Positions 1-10,614 of a stretch of 64,000 nt of DNA are shown in pieces. Numbering within the stretch: position 1 is the stretch's first letter; the number at the start of each line of letters is the position of its first letter. The translations under genes were made by a program, and so were the position numbers. The stretch is from Enterobacterales bacterium (lineage in GTDB: Bacteria > Pseudomonadota > Gammaproteobacteria > Enterobacterales > Succinivibrionaceae), in assembly GCA_900768635.1 (NCBI GenBank), contig CAAGDP010000198.1, positions 12,466-76,465 of the forward strand. The letters are read 5' to 3'. Below the pieces are notes generated by a model. That model was not told where the DNA came from, made no database searches, and saw only the letters and a list, made by a program, of their open reading frames with translations.

Positions 1-1
1 A

Positions 2-586
2 CTCACGGTTCTTCCTAACTGTGTATCCTACCCGGACTTTTTTGCAGAAGAGAACATTCCCCATCTTAAGCAGCGGGAAGCACTGGTAATTGGAAACTTA
101 AATGAAGAGTCATCCAAATTAAGTGTGATTATTAATATCTGGAAACAACTGCATAAAACCTTTGGCAACTGGACTCTGCGCATTCTGGGAGACGGGCAGG
201 ACTTCGGTTTTTATAAAAAAATAATAAATAAGAATGACGGAATCATTCTTGAAGGACGTCAGGAGCCGATTCTTTATTATCAATCAGCTTCCATATTTGT
301 AACAGCCTGCACTTCTGCAAAAAGCTTTTGCTCTCCATTACTTGACGCCATGCAGAACGCATTGGTACCAGTTATTCTGGACACCAGTGAAATATACAGC
401 GACATAATAGAAAACGAGGTTAGTGGCTTCATTGTCAGCGATATGATCCAAATGGAAAGAACCTTGGAAAAGCTTATGTCCGATAGGATTTTATGCCAAA
501 AAATAGCTCGCAAAGCCCTCTCCAGAGCTAAATTGCACGGGCAGCTGATCTATGCCAGAAAGTATTACGATCTTTATCACAGTTAA
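2..586 (+). CDS. GT4-like glycosyltransferase, C-terminal part (5' truncated by window edge)
   Basis: The reading frame is open from the first bases of the window, so the gene starts upstream. About 194 residues remain. They resemble the C-terminal nucleotide-sugar-binding Rossmann domain of GT-B glycosyltransferases (group 1, GT4): a strand followed by GDG, then a segment LEGRQEPILYYQSASIFV typical of the stretch before the donor-binding glutamates, and a C-terminal helix. The usual E-x7-E is not clean: the place where it should be reads SAKSFCSPLLDAMQ, so the first Glu appears to be replaced. It probably acts on a cell-surface glycan such as LPS, since msbA follows on the same strand, but the acceptor cannot be told. 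Confidence 0.6.
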   Translation, partial: LTVLPNCVSYPDFFAEENIPHLKQREALVIGNLNEESSKLSVIINIWKQLHKTFGNWTLRILGDGQDFGFYKKIINKNDGIILEGRQEPILYYQSASIFVTACTSAKSFCSPLLDAMQNALVPVILDTSEIYSDIIENEVSGFIVSDMIQMERTLEKLMSDRILCQKIARKALSRAKLHGQLIYARKYYDLYHS

Positions 587-702
587 TTCCGTAATCATCT
601 CCGGCTTATAAAAAAAGCAGGTCTTACAACAGGTCACTTAAGAATTTAAGAACCGGTCAACCTATGGTAGAATTAAGGGTCGTTTAACATTTGAGTAGTC
701 AT

Positions 703-2526
703 ATGTCAAAAAAGAAGAAGCAAAAGAAAGTTAAAAATGAAGACGTATCCCAAATAGGGTTTATTCAGGGTTATGCCAAAATGTGGCCATTCATAAAGAA
801 ATATGTATGGTTTACAGTTTTAGGTGTAATTTTAACTGTTCCCGTCGGAACATTAGATGCGTTGATTGCTCTGTTCCTAAAACCTTTTATGGATGACGTA
901 ATGGTCAGTAAACAGGAGGAGTTTGCATCCAACGTCCCTTTGGTTATTATTGGTTTTGTTATTATTCAGGGCATATTCATATATACATCCACGCTGGTTA
1001 ATTCCTATGTAGGCGGTAAAGTAAATCTTGATCTGCGTACTGTTCTGTTCAAAAAGCTTTTAGATCAGGACTGCAAATTCTATGACACCCATGACTCAGG
1101 AACTATTATTTTCCGCTTTTATAACGATGCGGAAATAGCAACCAGCGGTCTTATAAACAATTTCAAATTATTCCTGACCAAGTTTTTCTCATCAGTGTCT
1201 TTGGTATTTGTTATGATTTACACATCATGGCAATTATCCTGTGCTGCTCTCGGAATTCTGTTGTTCCTGATTCTTCCTCTCAGAATTGTTCGTAAAAGAA
1301 TAAATGTAATAATGAAAAAGACAGTAATGGAAGGAGCATTCATACTTACCATCTACAACGAAAACACTGCCGGCAACCGCATAATCAGATCTTTCACTCT
1401 GGAAGACACTGTTATGAAAAAGTTCAGATACTCTGCCAAATTCCTTTTTGGTATGGGTATGAAAATGGTTCGTGATACCAATTGGCTATCCCCAATGATG
1501 CATGTGGTAAGTGCCGTAGGTGTGGCAACGGTAATCTGGTATGGAGGACATCTGATTGTTACCCAGCAGATCACCAGTGGTTCATTTGTAGCCTTTATTG
1601 CAGCTCTGATTATGCTCTACACCCCTCTTAAATCCATTGGCAACAACTATATCCAGTTGCAACAGTCTTTTCTGGCAGTTGAACGTATTTACGAAATGCT
1701 AGATATAAAAACCGCTGCGGAAAAAGAGCGGGAAGGACAGCAGGATAAGGAACTTAAAGAGCTTACCGGTGTTAATAAATCTATTGAGTTCAAGCATGTA
1801 ACCTTCAGCTATACTAATCAGAAGAAGGTTCTGGATGACATCAGCTTTACCGTAAAAAAGGGGGAAAAGCTAGCGTTGGTGGGTAACAGTGGCGGAGGTA
1901 AAACTACCGTATGCAGTCTTATCCCAAGATTATACGAAATTAATAAGGGCGAGATACTTATAGACGGGCAGGATATTCGTCAGTTTACCCTTAAGTCTCT
2001 TCGTCAGAATATAGCATTTGTTTTTCAGGATAACTTTTTGTTTTCAGGAACAATCCGCGAAAACATAATGATGGGAAATCCGGAAGCTTCTGAAGAAGAG
2101 ATGCTTGAAGCATGTCGCAATGCCTGTCTTGATGAATTTCTAAAAAAACTTCCTAACGGCATCGACACTGAAATCGGAGAACGGGGCATACTCCTCTCCG
2201 GCGGGCAGAAACAACGTGTGGCTATTGCCCGGGCTTTCATCAAGAACGCTCCCCTGGTTATACTTGACGAAGCTACCAGTGCTCTTGACAATAAATCTGA
2301 AAAAGTTGTTCAGGAAGCTCTTGATAATCTGATGAAAAACAAAACAGTACTTGTTATTGCCCATCGCCTAAGTACTATAATTGATTCTGATTGTATTATG
2401 GTTATAAATGACGGTCACATCGTGGAAAAGGGATCTCATGATCAGCTGGTTTCTCAAGGCGGGGCCTACGAAGCATTATACAAGTCCCAGTTTAAAAAAC
2501 GTGAAAGTGATGCATCTAAGGCATAA
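703..2526 (+). CDS. msbA: Lipid A export ABC transporter MsbA (permease-ATPase fusion)
   Basis: Homodimeric half-transporter that flips lipid A-core from the inner to the outer leaflet of the cytoplasmic membrane. The N-terminal half carries about six hydrophobic transmembrane segments. The C-terminal half is an ABC ATPase with Walker A GNSGGGKTT, signature LSGGQKQR, Walker B LVILDEATSALD and the switch His in IAHRLS. Length of about 607 residues is slightly above the usual 580 because of a Lys-rich N-terminus. The frame is also open from a TTG at 691; ATG 703 is preferred, but neither has a strong ribosome site. The usual partner lpxK is not next to it; a DUF535 gene and priA follow instead. 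Confidence 0.93.
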   Translation: MSKKKKQKKVKNEDVSQIGFIQGYAKMWPFIKKYVWFTVLGVILTVPVGTLDALIALFLKPFMDDVMVSKQEEFASNVPLVIIGFVIIQGIFIYTSTLVNSYVGGKVNLDLRTVLFKKLLDQDCKFYDTHDSGTIIFRFYNDAEIATSGLINNFKLFLTKFFSSVSLVFVMIYTSWQLSCAALGILLFLILPLRIVRKRINVIMKKTVMEGAFILTIYNENTAGNRIIRSFTLEDTVMKKFRYSAKFLFGMGMKMVRDTNWLSPMMHVVSAVGVATVIWYGGHLIVTQQITSGSFVAFIAALIMLYTPLKSIGNNYIQLQQSFLAVERIYEMLDIKTAAEKEREGQQDKELKELTGVNKSIEFKHVTFSYTNQKKVLDDISFTVKKGEKLALVGNSGGGKTTVCSLIPRLYEINKGEILIDGQDIRQFTLKSLRQNIAFVFQDNFLFSGTIRENIMMGNPEASEEEMLEACRNACLDEFLKKLPNGIDTEIGERGILLSGGQKQRVAIARAFIKNAPLVILDEATSALDNKSEKVVQEALDNLMKNKTVLVIAHRLSTIIDSDCIMVINDGHIVEKGSHDQLVSQGGAYEALYKSQFKKRESDASKA

Positions 2527-2546
2527 CCAACATCAAGGAACTCCAG

Positions 2547-3566
2547 ATGCAGGATAACAGAATGACTGATAATGAAAAGAATAAACAGACTTTTGTCAAT
2601 GAATGGAAGGAATTGATAAAGAATGATGATATTTCCTTATTCCAGATTTTAAAGTTTAATCACTTCCGCAAAAACAAAGGTATTATTCACGATCTGGCAT
2701 TCATTTGGAAAGTTCTGGCTCATCCAAAAACCTACCGCAGATTTATTAATCTGCTGCGTAGGCCTTGCTGCGAAAGTGCTGCCATTACGGATGTCAGCAT
2801 AATGTACAAAATCCTGCGTCCTTATGAAACAAGTGATCTGACCAGCAGCGAAAGAGTCAGTGTTCTGGAAAATCACTACAATCTGCTCTCTGAATTTTTC
2901 ACCATTAAGCAATTTAATACTCTGGGTACTAATCAAGGATTAAATATCATTAATTATCCCCAGACAGAATCCTATCCGGGTGATGTAACTGTTTCGCTTC
3001 AATATAACGGCACTCACCGCCGGGAAGGTGAACTGACTGTAGCTATTTTGAAAACCATTTACGATGAAGGGAAGCAGCATTATTCCAAAGGGCGAATCTT
3101 TTCCATTGCCATGAACTTTGGATATGTAAATAACGAAAAAGCTATCAAAATCAATTCCATTCAGGGATGCGCCCATTATTTTAAGGAGCCCCAGAAAGAA
3201 ATTTCCAGCGTAACCAAACAGGGGTATGGAATTCTTCCCAAATATCTGATGCTGGAAATTGCATTTAAGATAGCTGAAATAATGGGAATAAAACATGTCC
3301 TCGGAATAAAAAAAGCCAGCCATGTTTATAGCAACGCCCATTATAAAGCCCGGGTATCCTCTGATGAGTTTCGTTATGATTATGACAAACAGTGGGCAGA
3401 GTTCGGAGGAAAGGAGTACAGCCCTAATTATTACGAACTCTTCCCTATTAAGAGAACACCCATCGAAGAAGTACCTTCCAAAAAAAGGTCTCAGCATAGA
3501 AAACGCTATGCGTTCCTTGATGAGATTAAGCTTAACCTTGAAAAACTATTTGTTAAACAGCAGTAA
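2547..3566 (+). CDS. VirK/YbjX family protein (DUF535)
   Basis: A 339-residue protein with the DUF535 signature: REGELTV, a central beta-rich part, then ...GIKHVLGIKKASHVY, a RYDYDKQWAEFGG block and the closing TPIEEVPSKKRSQHRKRY block. Relatives (YbjX, Shigella/Salmonella VirK) are linked to envelope integrity and resistance to cationic peptides, but no biochemical reaction is established. An AAGGA site sits 7 bases before the ATG. It lies 20 bases after msbA and its stop overlaps the priA start (TAATG), so the three genes are probably co-transcribed. Pairing with msbA supports an envelope or LPS role, which is inference. Confidence 0.85.
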   Translation: MQDNRMTDNEKNKQTFVNEWKELIKNDDISLFQILKFNHFRKNKGIIHDLAFIWKVLAHPKTYRRFINLLRRPCCESAAITDVSIMYKILRPYETSDLTSSERVSVLENHYNLLSEFFTIKQFNTLGTNQGLNIINYPQTESYPGDVTVSLQYNGTHRREGELTVAILKTIYDEGKQHYSKGRIFSIAMNFGYVNNEKAIKINSIQGCAHYFKEPQKEISSVTKQGYGILPKYLMLEIAFKIAEIMGIKHVLGIKKASHVYSNAHYKARVSSDEFRYDYDKQWAEFGGKEYSPNYYELFPIKRTPIEEVPSKKRSQHRKRYAFLDEIKLNLEKLFVKQQ

Positions 3567-5752
3567 TGTATTACCTGAAGGTTGCACTTCCTGTATATAT
3601 CTTTGATTCGTTCTATTACAAAAGTACGGTTCCTGTTCTGGCAGGTTGTCGTGTTTCTGTAAATTTTCATAATCGCCTCCTCTTTGGTGTTGTTCTGTCA
3701 TTATGTACCACCCCTCCTGAAGATTTTCCTGAAAAATCCATTAAGCAGGTGGAAAATATTCTGGATCGTAATCCCTACTGGAATCAGCAGACACTTCAGC
3801 TCATTACTTTTGCTGCATCCTACCAGCATATGCCTATCGGCGAAATTATTGAAATAGCGCAGCCGGTAGCATTGAGGAAAGGAGCATCTTCTGAACCCAA
3901 ACCTGTTAAAGGATATCAACTGACAGATCCCTCATATGCGCCAAGAAATGAACAACAGAGCAAAATCCTCCAATATCTGAAAGATCAGCCCATATCTAAT
4001 CAGGAATTGCGCGGTCTCAATCTTTCCCAGTCGGCATTGCGAACCCTGATCAAACGTCAGGTAATTACTGAGTTCGATATGAACTCTCTGAAAAAGGATA
4101 TTTTCCACAATCTTCTTTTCACCAATAAATACACTCTTAATCAGGAGCAAACTGCAGCATATAATGCCATTGTCGGATCTATCGGTAAATTTCAGGTATT
4201 TCTCCTGCAGGGTGTAACAGGTTCCGGTAAAACAGAAGTTTACATGCAGACTATTGAGCAGGTACTGCTTAAAGGACAGCAGGTTCTGGTTATGGTGCCG
4301 GAAATAGGACTTACTCCTCAGACAATTGATCGTTTTCACCGCCATTTCAACATTCCTATTGCAGCTATGCATTCCGGTTTGACAGATCGGGAACGCCTTG
4401 ATAACTATATAGCCTGCCGGGATGGAAATATCGGCATACTGATAGGAACCAGATCTTCCGTTTTTACCCCTTTTAAAAATCTGGGAATGATTATTGTTGA
4501 TGAGGAACATGACCAATCCTACAAGCAACAGGACACCTGTCGCTATAACGGGAAAAATCTGGCAATCTACAAGGCAAAACTTGCCGGATGCCCGGTTGTA
4601 TTAGGATCGGCCACACCAAGCATGGAATCTTTGTATAATGCCCTAACCGGAAAATATCAACGGTTAGTTTTAAGCAATCGTGCCTGCAAAAATTCCGGAA
4701 GTATTACTACTGAAATTATTGATATTCGAAACACACCTCTTCAGGCAGGAATATCCCCACGTCTTTTAGATAGTATTTCTCAGGAATTACAAAAAGGTAA
4801 TCAGGTAATTATCTTTCTGAATCGCAGGGGTTACGCCAATCAGGTAATATGTCAGAATTGTGGTTATGTACTTCAATGTGAAAACTGCGATTCTTTTCTT
4901 ACCTATCATAAATCAAAACATATCTTAAACTGCCATCATTGTGAATCCAGCTGGGCACTACCTGATGCCTGTCCCAAATGCGGAGCTCAAAGCCTTACCA
5001 TTGAAGGTAACGGCACTGAGCAAATTGAAGAGTTTTTGCATCAGGCACTTCCTGATTACCCGATTCTCCGTTTTGATCGGGATACCATAACCAAACCAGG
5101 TGATATGCAGAACCATCTGGAAGGAATTCTTTCCGGTAATTACAAAATAATTATTGGAACCCAGATTATCGCCAAGGGGCATCACTTTCCAAATGTAACA
5201 CTGATAGCTCTTATCAACATCGATTCTGCCTTGTTTTCCAATGATTTCCGATCTACCGAACAATTAGCTCAGCTGTATACTCAGGTTGCAGGACGGACAG
5301 GAAGGGAAGAGAAACCGGGAAAAGTTATTCTGCAAAGTTATGTTCCCAATCAGGCTGTTCTCCAGACGATAGTGGCGGAGGGATATGACACCTTTGCCAA
5401 ATACTGTCTGGAAGAAAGAAAATATCTTGATCTTCCTCCTTATTCCTTTCAGGCCCTGGTACGAGTGGAAAATACAGATAAAGCCAGAGTATATCAATTT
5501 GCAGAGGAATTGTACCGCTGTGCGACTGGCATTACCCGAGGAGATCCTGAAATTGGGATAAGTTTGCCCTATCAGGCTATGATGGAACGTAAGCAGAACA
5601 AATATCACGTTCTGATAATGATACAGTCCCCAAGTCGAGTGAAGATTTCTCATCTTCTGGATCAAATTCAGGAACTGATCACCAGTAAACGCTTAAACAC
5701 ATTCGGTGTATCCTATTATATCGATGTAGATCCAACAGAAGTATTGCAGTGA
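3566..5752 (+). CDS. priA: Primosomal replication restart helicase PriA
   Basis: Superfamily 2 3'-5' DNA helicase that recognises stalled forks and D-loops and starts reassembly of the primosome. It has 728 residues, as in E. coli (732). Visible parts are an N-terminal DNA-binding domain, Walker A GVTGSGKTEVY near residues 216-226, the DEAH-like DEEHD box, a Cys-rich zinc-binding insert (pairs such as CQNC, CENC, CHHC and CPKC) and the C-terminal helicase lobe with QVAGRTGR. The start codon overlaps the stop of the preceding DUF535 gene by one base (TAATG), which points to translational coupling. Confidence 0.96.
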   Translation: MYYLKVALPVYIFDSFYYKSTVPVLAGCRVSVNFHNRLLFGVVLSLCTTPPEDFPEKSIKQVENILDRNPYWNQQTLQLITFAASYQHMPIGEIIEIAQPVALRKGASSEPKPVKGYQLTDPSYAPRNEQQSKILQYLKDQPISNQELRGLNLSQSALRTLIKRQVITEFDMNSLKKDIFHNLLFTNKYTLNQEQTAAYNAIVGSIGKFQVFLLQGVTGSGKTEVYMQTIEQVLLKGQQVLVMVPEIGLTPQTIDRFHRHFNIPIAAMHSGLTDRERLDNYIACRDGNIGILIGTRSSVFTPFKNLGMIIVDEEHDQSYKQQDTCRYNGKNLAIYKAKLAGCPVVLGSATPSMESLYNALTGKYQRLVLSNRACKNSGSITTEIIDIRNTPLQAGISPRLLDSISQELQKGNQVIIFLNRRGYANQVICQNCGYVLQCENCDSFLTYHKSKHILNCHHCESSWALPDACPKCGAQSLTIEGNGTEQIEEFLHQALPDYPILRFDRDTITKPGDMQNHLEGILSGNYKIIIGTQIIAKGHHFPNVTLIALINIDSALFSNDFRSTEQLAQLYTQVAGRTGREEKPGKVILQSYVPNQAVLQTIVAEGYDTFAKYCLEERKYLDLPPYSFQALVRVENTDKARVYQFAEELYRCATGITRGDPEIGISLPYQAMMERKQNKYHVLIMIQSPSRVKISHLLDQIQELITSKRLNTFGVSYYIDVDPTEVLQ

Positions 5753-5852
5753 CCCTGAGATATTTCTGAAGATTTTGTACAGCTCTGCATTATTGAGAAA
5801 CATCAGTAAAATGATAAAATAGCGCAGATATATAAAAACAAGGTAAAACGAA

Positions 5853-6275
5853 ATGATAAATATTGATGATGTCTATCGTGATTTGGAACATTCCATTGAT
5901 CAAGCTGAAGAAAGATTTGAAAATCTCCGTCTTACTGCCCACAATAAATACCATGCGCTGAAAGACGAGGCTAACGAAAAAATTGCAGGTCTGAATGAAG
6001 AAATAGAAAGACTTAAGTCTCGTTTTGCTGAATTTGAAGAAGAAAAGAAAGGTATTCAGAAACTCCATGACCGCATCAGACAGCTAGAGGACGAGAATCA
6101 GGAAATCAGCAGACTTCAGGAACAGGTTGTTAAACTGCAGCAGGAAAACGAAAAAGCATTGTCTCTTGAAAGAGAAATCCAGAAATTACGCAATGAAAAT
6201 GCCCGTATTAAAGATGAATATCGTGCCTGGAAGGATACTCTTAAAGGCTGTGTAAAGAAGCTTGGTCTGTTTTAA
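5853..6275 (+). CDS. Small coiled-coil protein of unknown function
   Basis: A 140-residue, highly charged protein with no signal peptide and no membrane segment. Nearly the whole chain from about residue 15 to 125 shows heptad-like spacing of Leu, Ile and Val among Glu, Lys, Arg and Gln (for example REIQKLRNENARIKDE), so a long parallel or antiparallel coiled coil is expected. The last residues (GCVKKLGLF) break the pattern. AAGGTAAAACGA lies upstream of the ATG as a weak ribosome site. It sits 100 bases after priA and may share its transcript. It is not recognised; a ZapB-like or other structural cell-division role is possible only as a guess. Confidence 0.7.
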   Translation: MINIDDVYRDLEHSIDQAEERFENLRLTAHNKYHALKDEANEKIAGLNEEIERLKSRFAEFEEEKKGIQKLHDRIRQLEDENQEISRLQEQVVKLQQENEKALSLEREIQKLRNENARIKDEYRAWKDTLKGCVKKLGLF

Positions 6276-6474
6276 TAAAGAAGTCAGGGGTAAGTGTCTG
6301 ATGCTATCGTTTGAAATTTCTGACTTTCTCCTGACATTCCGCATTAAACAGCTTCTGCCAGGATAAAAAATTACACCGAATTTCCCAGTGTAAGTTTCTT
6401 CGAAATCTGATATTAACAATCTTTATAAAATGGTTTTATCAAGATACATCATAAATATCAGTAGCAGCATTAAG

Positions 6475-6508
6475 ATCTGAACAAATTGTCATAGTAATGA
6501 CATCAGAT
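6475..6508 (-). terminator. Possible terminator hairpin downstream of the ftsN-like gene
   Basis: An inverted repeat TGTCAT-AGTA-ATGACA (6487-6502) is flanked by an outer pair ATCTGA/TCAGAT with a six-base bulge. It lies just past the end of the minus-strand SPOR gene and within the convergent gap 6276-6514. There is no clear U-run, so this is weak. Confidence 0.3.
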
Positions 6509-6514
6509 TAAATA

Positions 6515-7369
6515 TCACTTAATCAAAAATACATTGCAATTACTTACAACTTTCTCACTTTTCAGTTTGGTAAGTATATCCGCAGCCATATTTTTAGTTG
6601 CATAAGGTCCGATGATCACCCGATACCAGATGATTTTATTTACATCCGCATTTACAATGCGCACTTTCTGACCTTTTGCTTCCAATTTCTGTTTAAGAGC
6701 TACCGCCTGGGAAAATGACTTGAATGCCCCACACTGCATAAGATATTGACCAGAGGTTCCCAATGACAATTTCGTTGAGGTATTGGCTTTGCCAGATCCC
6801 TTCTGATAACGGGGATTTGCTTCAATCTGATCTGCAGTCAGCTTTGTGGATGGGGTTTCTGCAGCCCGGAAAGTAGTACCATCCACCATCAGGATCTTAT
6901 CATCCTGACCAAGCTTTACAGTATGTACTTTGCTTTCACCTGGAGTATTCAGACTTCCATTAAGAATATCCTGAGCTCGCTTGGCTTCTGCCTGTCGCGA
7001 CTCCTTGCGACTCATATCAATTATAAGTTCCGGAGTATTAACCTTGGACGGTTTTTTGGAAGAATTCTTTGCAGGCTTGTTAGCAGGTTTAATTTCTGAA
7101 CTTTCCAGAAGCTTACGATATTCATAGGGATCTTCCTTAGGACGCTGATCAACAATTGGAATATCCTTCTTCTGGGGAGTTTTGGAAAGGGAAGAAGCCT
7201 CTCCTCTTTTATTCTGAGATTTTATATACCATAACCCGCCGATAACAATCGCAAGAACTACCATGGCCACAAGGAGCTTAATAAAGCTAACTGTGGTTGA
7301 GTTATTTTTAGCAGAGGTTCCGGCTCGTTTCTTGCGTGGTGCCCGGGAATTTGCGTAATCACGGGCCAT
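6515..7369 (-). CDS. ftsN: FtsN-like cell division protein with SPOR domain
   Basis: A bitopic inner-membrane protein of 284 residues. A short basic cytoplasmic tail (RAPRKKRAG) is followed by one transmembrane helix at about residues 28-48, a long low-complexity periplasmic linker rich in Lys, Ser and Pro, and a C-terminal SPOR domain (YLMQCGAFKSFSQAVALKQ...) that binds denuded peptidoglycan at the septum. Such proteins activate the FtsWI divisome. Its start is 2 bases after the argS stop, and the argS-ftsN-hslVU neighbourhood is the same as in Vibrio and Shewanella, which supports the ftsN call over a generic SPOR protein. Confidence 0.85.
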   Translation of the reverse strand: MARDYANSRAPRKKRAGTSAKNNSTTVSFIKLLVAMVVLAIVIGGLWYIKSQNKRGEASSLSKTPQKKDIPIVDQRPKEDPYEYRKLLESSEIKPANKPAKNSSKKPSKVNTPELIIDMSRKESRQAEAKRAQDILNGSLNTPGESKVHTVKLGQDDKILMVDGTTFRAAETPSTKLTADQIEANPRYQKGSGKANTSTKLSLGTSGQYLMQCGAFKSFSQAVALKQKLEAKGQKVRIVNADVNKIIWYRVIIGPYATKNMAADILTKLKSEKVVSNCNVFLIK

Positions 7370-7371
7370 AA

Positions 7372-9117
7372 TTACATCTGTTCCAAAACGTTAATTCCTA
7401 ACAGAGAAAGTCCGAGCTTTATGGTTCTGGCAGCAATACGGCATAATGTAAGTCTGCTTATTTTAAGCTCTTCAGAAACCCCTTCCCTGCTAATAGGACA
7501 TGCTTCGTAAAAAGACATAAATAAACCGCTGAGTTCATACAGATAAGTACACAGTAAATGAGGCATTCCCTTGGCAGCAACAGCATTTACCACTTCAGCA
7601 AACTGCAACAGCTTTACTGAAAGTTTATCTTCCTGAGGGCAGGTAATAACCACTGTACCGCTGGTGAAATCACCTGTTTTACGGAATACTGAACTAATTC
7701 TGGTATAGGCATACTGCAGGTAAGGAGCAGTATTCCCTTCAAAAGTCAGCATATTATCCCAGTCAAAAATGTAATCGGTAGTACGGTTCTTAGATAAATC
7801 TGCATATTTAACCGCACCCATGGCTACTTCGTGAATAACCTGAGCTTTCTTTTCATCGCTCATATCCAGAGCACGACCTTTAAGAAGCTCCGTAGCCCGA
7901 GATTCTGCTTCATTAAGAAGATCTACCAGTTTGACAGTACCGCCGGATCTTGTTTTAAACGGCTTACCGTCCTTACCAAGCATCATTCCGAATGACTCAT
8001 GTTCCAAAGATACATTTTCAGGAACATAACCTGCTTTACGGGCAATTGCCCAGGCCTGCATAAGATGGTCATGCTGACGAGAATCAATAAAATACAGAAT
8101 ACGATTGGCTTTAAGGGTTTCAACACGGTATTTGGCACAGGCTATATCTGTTGTAGTATATAAATAACCACCATCTTTCTTTCTGACAATAACCCCCATA
8201 GGATTACCATCCTTACCCTTGAATTCATCCAGATAAACAACGGTAGCCCCCTGATCTTCAACAGCCAGTTTTTTGGCTATCAGATCTTCCACAATTTCCG
8301 GAAGCATATTGTTGTACAAACTTTCGCCCATAACATCCGCAGGCTTGAGACTGACATTAAGGCGGTCATACAGTTTCTGATTTTGAACCATAGTCATATC
8401 CACAAGCCGTCGCCACATCTTTCTGCAGTACTCATCGCCTCCCTGCAGCTTAACAACATAAGATCTGGCTTTTTCAGCAAAGGCGGCATCTTCATCATAC
8501 ATAACCTTTGCTGCACGATAAAAAGATTCAAAGTCAGCTATCTGCAAATCTTCACAGCTATCGTTTTCCTGCTTTTCCAGAAAGGCAATGAGCATACCAA
8601 ACTGGGTTCCCCAATCACCTACATGATTTGCCCGGATAACCTTATGTCCAAGAAACTCCAGAACCCGTACCACAGAATCACCGATAACAGTAGATCGGAT
8701 ATGGTGCACAGCCATTTCCTTAGCTACATTGGGAGATGAGTAATCCACGACTACAGTATCAGGACAGGAAACTGGTTTGATTCCCAGGCGGGGATCATCA
8801 GCCAGATTGGCGAGCTGATCAGAAAGGGCATTGTTACTTACATAGAAGTTAATGAATCCCGGTCCTGCAATCTCAACCTTTGCTAATTTCTCATCTGAAG
8901 GTAAAGATGCAACAATAAGACCGGCCACTTCCTGAGGCTTTCTCTTCAACGTCTTTGACAGCATCATAGCCAGATTAGTGGCAAAATCACCATGAGACTT
9001 ATCCTTGGTATTATCTACAATAATCCGGGGAGAAAAATCTGCTGGTAACAGCCCCTCATTTTTGAATTTGGTAACACAATCTGCTAACAACTGCTGAATA
9101 AACTGCTTCATCTGCAT
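7372..9117 (-). CDS. argS: Arginyl-tRNA synthetase
   Basis: Class I aminoacyl-tRNA synthetase charging tRNA-Arg in the cytoplasm. The 581 residues match the family length (577 in E. coli). The N-terminal additional domain is followed by the class I HIGH region seen as [16 protein letters not shown], then [10 protein letters not shown], and the anticodon-binding helical domain typical of ArgRS ends the chain. Canonical KMSKS is absent, as usual in this enzyme. A hairpin terminator at 9200-9226 separates it from hslU upstream, so argS probably has its own promoter in 9118-9199 and is transcribed with ftsN. Confidence 0.96.
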   Translation of the reverse strand: MQMKQFIQQLLADCVTKFKNEGLLPADFSPRIIVDNTKDKSHGDFATNLAMMLSKTLKRKPQEVAGLIVASLPSDEKLAKVEIAGPGFINFYVSNNALSDQLANLADDPRLGIKPVSCPDTVVVDYSSPNVAKEMAVHHIRSTVIGDSVVRVLEFLGHKVIRANHVGDWGTQFGMLIAFLEKQENDSCEDLQIADFESFYRAAKVMYDEDAAFAEKARSYVVKLQGGDEYCRKMWRRLVDMTMVQNQKLYDRLNVSLKPADVMGESLYNNMLPEIVEDLIAKKLAVEDQGATVVYLDEFKGKDGNPMGVIVRKKDGGYLYTTTDIACAKYRVETLKANRILYFIDSRQHDHLMQAWAIARKAGYVPENVSLEHESFGMMLGKDGKPFKTRSGGTVKLVDLLNEAESRATELLKGRALDMSDEKKAQVIHEVAMGAVKYADLSKNRTTDYIFDWDNMLTFEGNTAPYLQYAYTRISSVFRKTGDFTSGTVVITCPQEDKLSVKLLQFAEVVNAVAAKGMPHLLCTYLYELSGLFMSFYEACPISREGVSEELKISRLTLCRIAARTIKLGLSLLGINVLEQM

Positions 9118-9195
9118 GAAATCCTAACTAATGGCAAACCTGTAGCTTTTTTACAAGCGCTATTCTATCAAAAAACAATTGGCATCTAAAGAAAG

Positions 9196-9226
9196 AAAAA
9201 GCCGGAAATATTTAATAAATCCGGCT
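9196..9226 (-). terminator. Intrinsic terminator after hslVU
   Basis: Read on the minus strand the sequence is AGCCGGA, a 13-base AT-rich loop, TCCGGCT, then TTTTC. The stem is 9220-9226 with 9200-9206. It lies 23 bases beyond the hslU stop and upstream of argS. Confidence 0.8.
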
Positions 9227-9248
9227 AAAAATACTTAAAAATCAGTAT

Positions 9249-10574
9249 TTAAAGGATGTATCTGCTCAGATCCTGATCCTCTACGAGCTTGCCTAAATGT
9301 TCTTCTACATATTTAGCATCTATGACAAACTTCTGACCGGAAAGATCCGGAGCATTGAAGGATATGTCCTCACAGAGCTTTTCCATAACAGTATGAAGTC
9401 TTCTGGCTCCAATATTTTCTGTAGTGGCATTGACCTGGTACGCTGACTCAGCGATTTTCTTTATGGCTGATTCATCAAATTCAATATCCACACCTTCTGT
9501 CTTCATTAACGCCTTATACTGCTCAGTAAGAGAAGCGTATGGTTCCACCAGAATTCGTTCAAAATCTGCAGCTGTCAGATCTGACAGTTCCACACGAATT
9601 GGCAATCGACCCTGAAGTTCCGGGATCAAATCAGATGGTTTGGAGGATGCAAAAGCACCGGAGGTAATAAACAGAATATGATCTGTTTTCACCATTCCGT
9701 ATTTGGTCTTTACCTGACATCCTTCAATAAGGGGCAACAAATCCCGCTGAACACCTTCCCGGGACACATCAGGTCCTCGGCTTTCACCACCGTTGGCACA
9801 TATCTTGTCAATTTCATCTATAAAGACAATACCGTTATTCTCCACTGTCTCCACAGTACTTCTGGAAAGATCTTCTTCCTTAATAAGACCTTCAGCCTCT
9901 TCCTGAGTAAGAGTTTCCATAGCATCTTTAATTTTCAGAGTCTTTTTCTGACGGCGACCTGAATCATAACCATTAAACAATCCCTGGAGTTGATTGGTCA
10001 TTTCCTCCATACCTGCAGGTCCCATAATTTCCACACCGATTTTCGGACCTTTTACTTCAATCTCTATTTCCCGATCATCCAGTTTACCTTCCCGAAGTTG
10101 CTTACGCAGCAACTGTCTTGTGGAAGAAACGTCATTACCATCTCCCCATCCTTCCTTAGGAGGAGTAAGCAATACATCAAGAATACGATCCTCAGCACGA
10201 TCTTTAGCCAGATTCTCATTCTTCCTGATTTGGTTTTCCTTCATCATCTTGTGAGCTGATTCGGTCAGCTCTCTGATAATGGAATCTACCTCCTTACCTA
10301 CATAACCTACTTCAGTAAATTTGGTAGCTTCAACCTTGATGAACGGAGCATTGGCCATTTTAGCCAGTCGACGGGCGATTTCAGTTTTACCAACACCGGT
10401 AGGTCCGATCATCAGAATGTTTTTTGGAGTAATTTCCTGACGGATTGAAGGATCCACATTCATCCGTCTCCAACGATTACGCAATGCAATAGCCACAGAT
10501 TTTTTGGCTTCATTCTGTCCAATAATATGTCTGTTAAGCTCACTGACTATTTCTTGAGGAGTCATCTCTGTCAT
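9249..10574 (-). CDS. hslU: HslU (ClpY), ATPase subunit of HslUV protease
   Basis: Hexameric AAA+ unfoldase that feeds proteins to the HslV chamber; involved in heat-shock protein turnover (in E. coli, SulA and RpoH). The 441 residues match E. coli (443). Visible: Walker [15 protein letters not shown] near residue 60, the pore-loop region [14 protein letters not shown], Walker [11 protein letters not shown], an I-domain insertion between them, and a conserved C-terminus ending LSRYIL, which docks into HslV. A start at the second Met (MTPQ) is possible. It follows hslV by 40 bases and shares its promoter. Confidence 0.97.
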   Translation of the reverse strand: MTEMTPQEIVSELNRHIIGQNEAKKSVAIALRNRWRRMNVDPSIRQEITPKNILMIGPTGVGKTEIARRLAKMANAPFIKVEATKFTEVGYVGKEVDSIIRELTESAHKMMKENQIRKNENLAKDRAEDRILDVLLTPPKEGWGDGNDVSSTRQLLRKQLREGKLDDREIEIEVKGPKIGVEIMGPAGMEEMTNQLQGLFNGYDSGRRQKKTLKIKDAMETLTQEEAEGLIKEEDLSRSTVETVENNGIVFIDEIDKICANGGESRGPDVSREGVQRDLLPLIEGCQVKTKYGMVKTDHILFITSGAFASSKPSDLIPELQGRLPIRVELSDLTAADFERILVEPYASLTEQYKALMKTEGVDIEFDESAIKKIAESAYQVNATTENIGARRLHTVMEKLCEDISFNAPDLSGQKFVIDAKYVEEHLGKLVEDQDLSRYIL

Positions 10575-10614
10575 ATAAAAACCTTAATAATTTATTGTGA
10601 TTAATGAATAACCA

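Noticed and set aside
2940..3497. 185-codon open frame antisense to the DUF535 gene
   Set aside because: The plus-strand frame matches a known family over its whole length; the antisense frame has no ribosome site or domain.
3932..4528. 198-codon open frame antisense to priA
   Set aside because: Mirror of the conserved PriA helicase region, no independent support.
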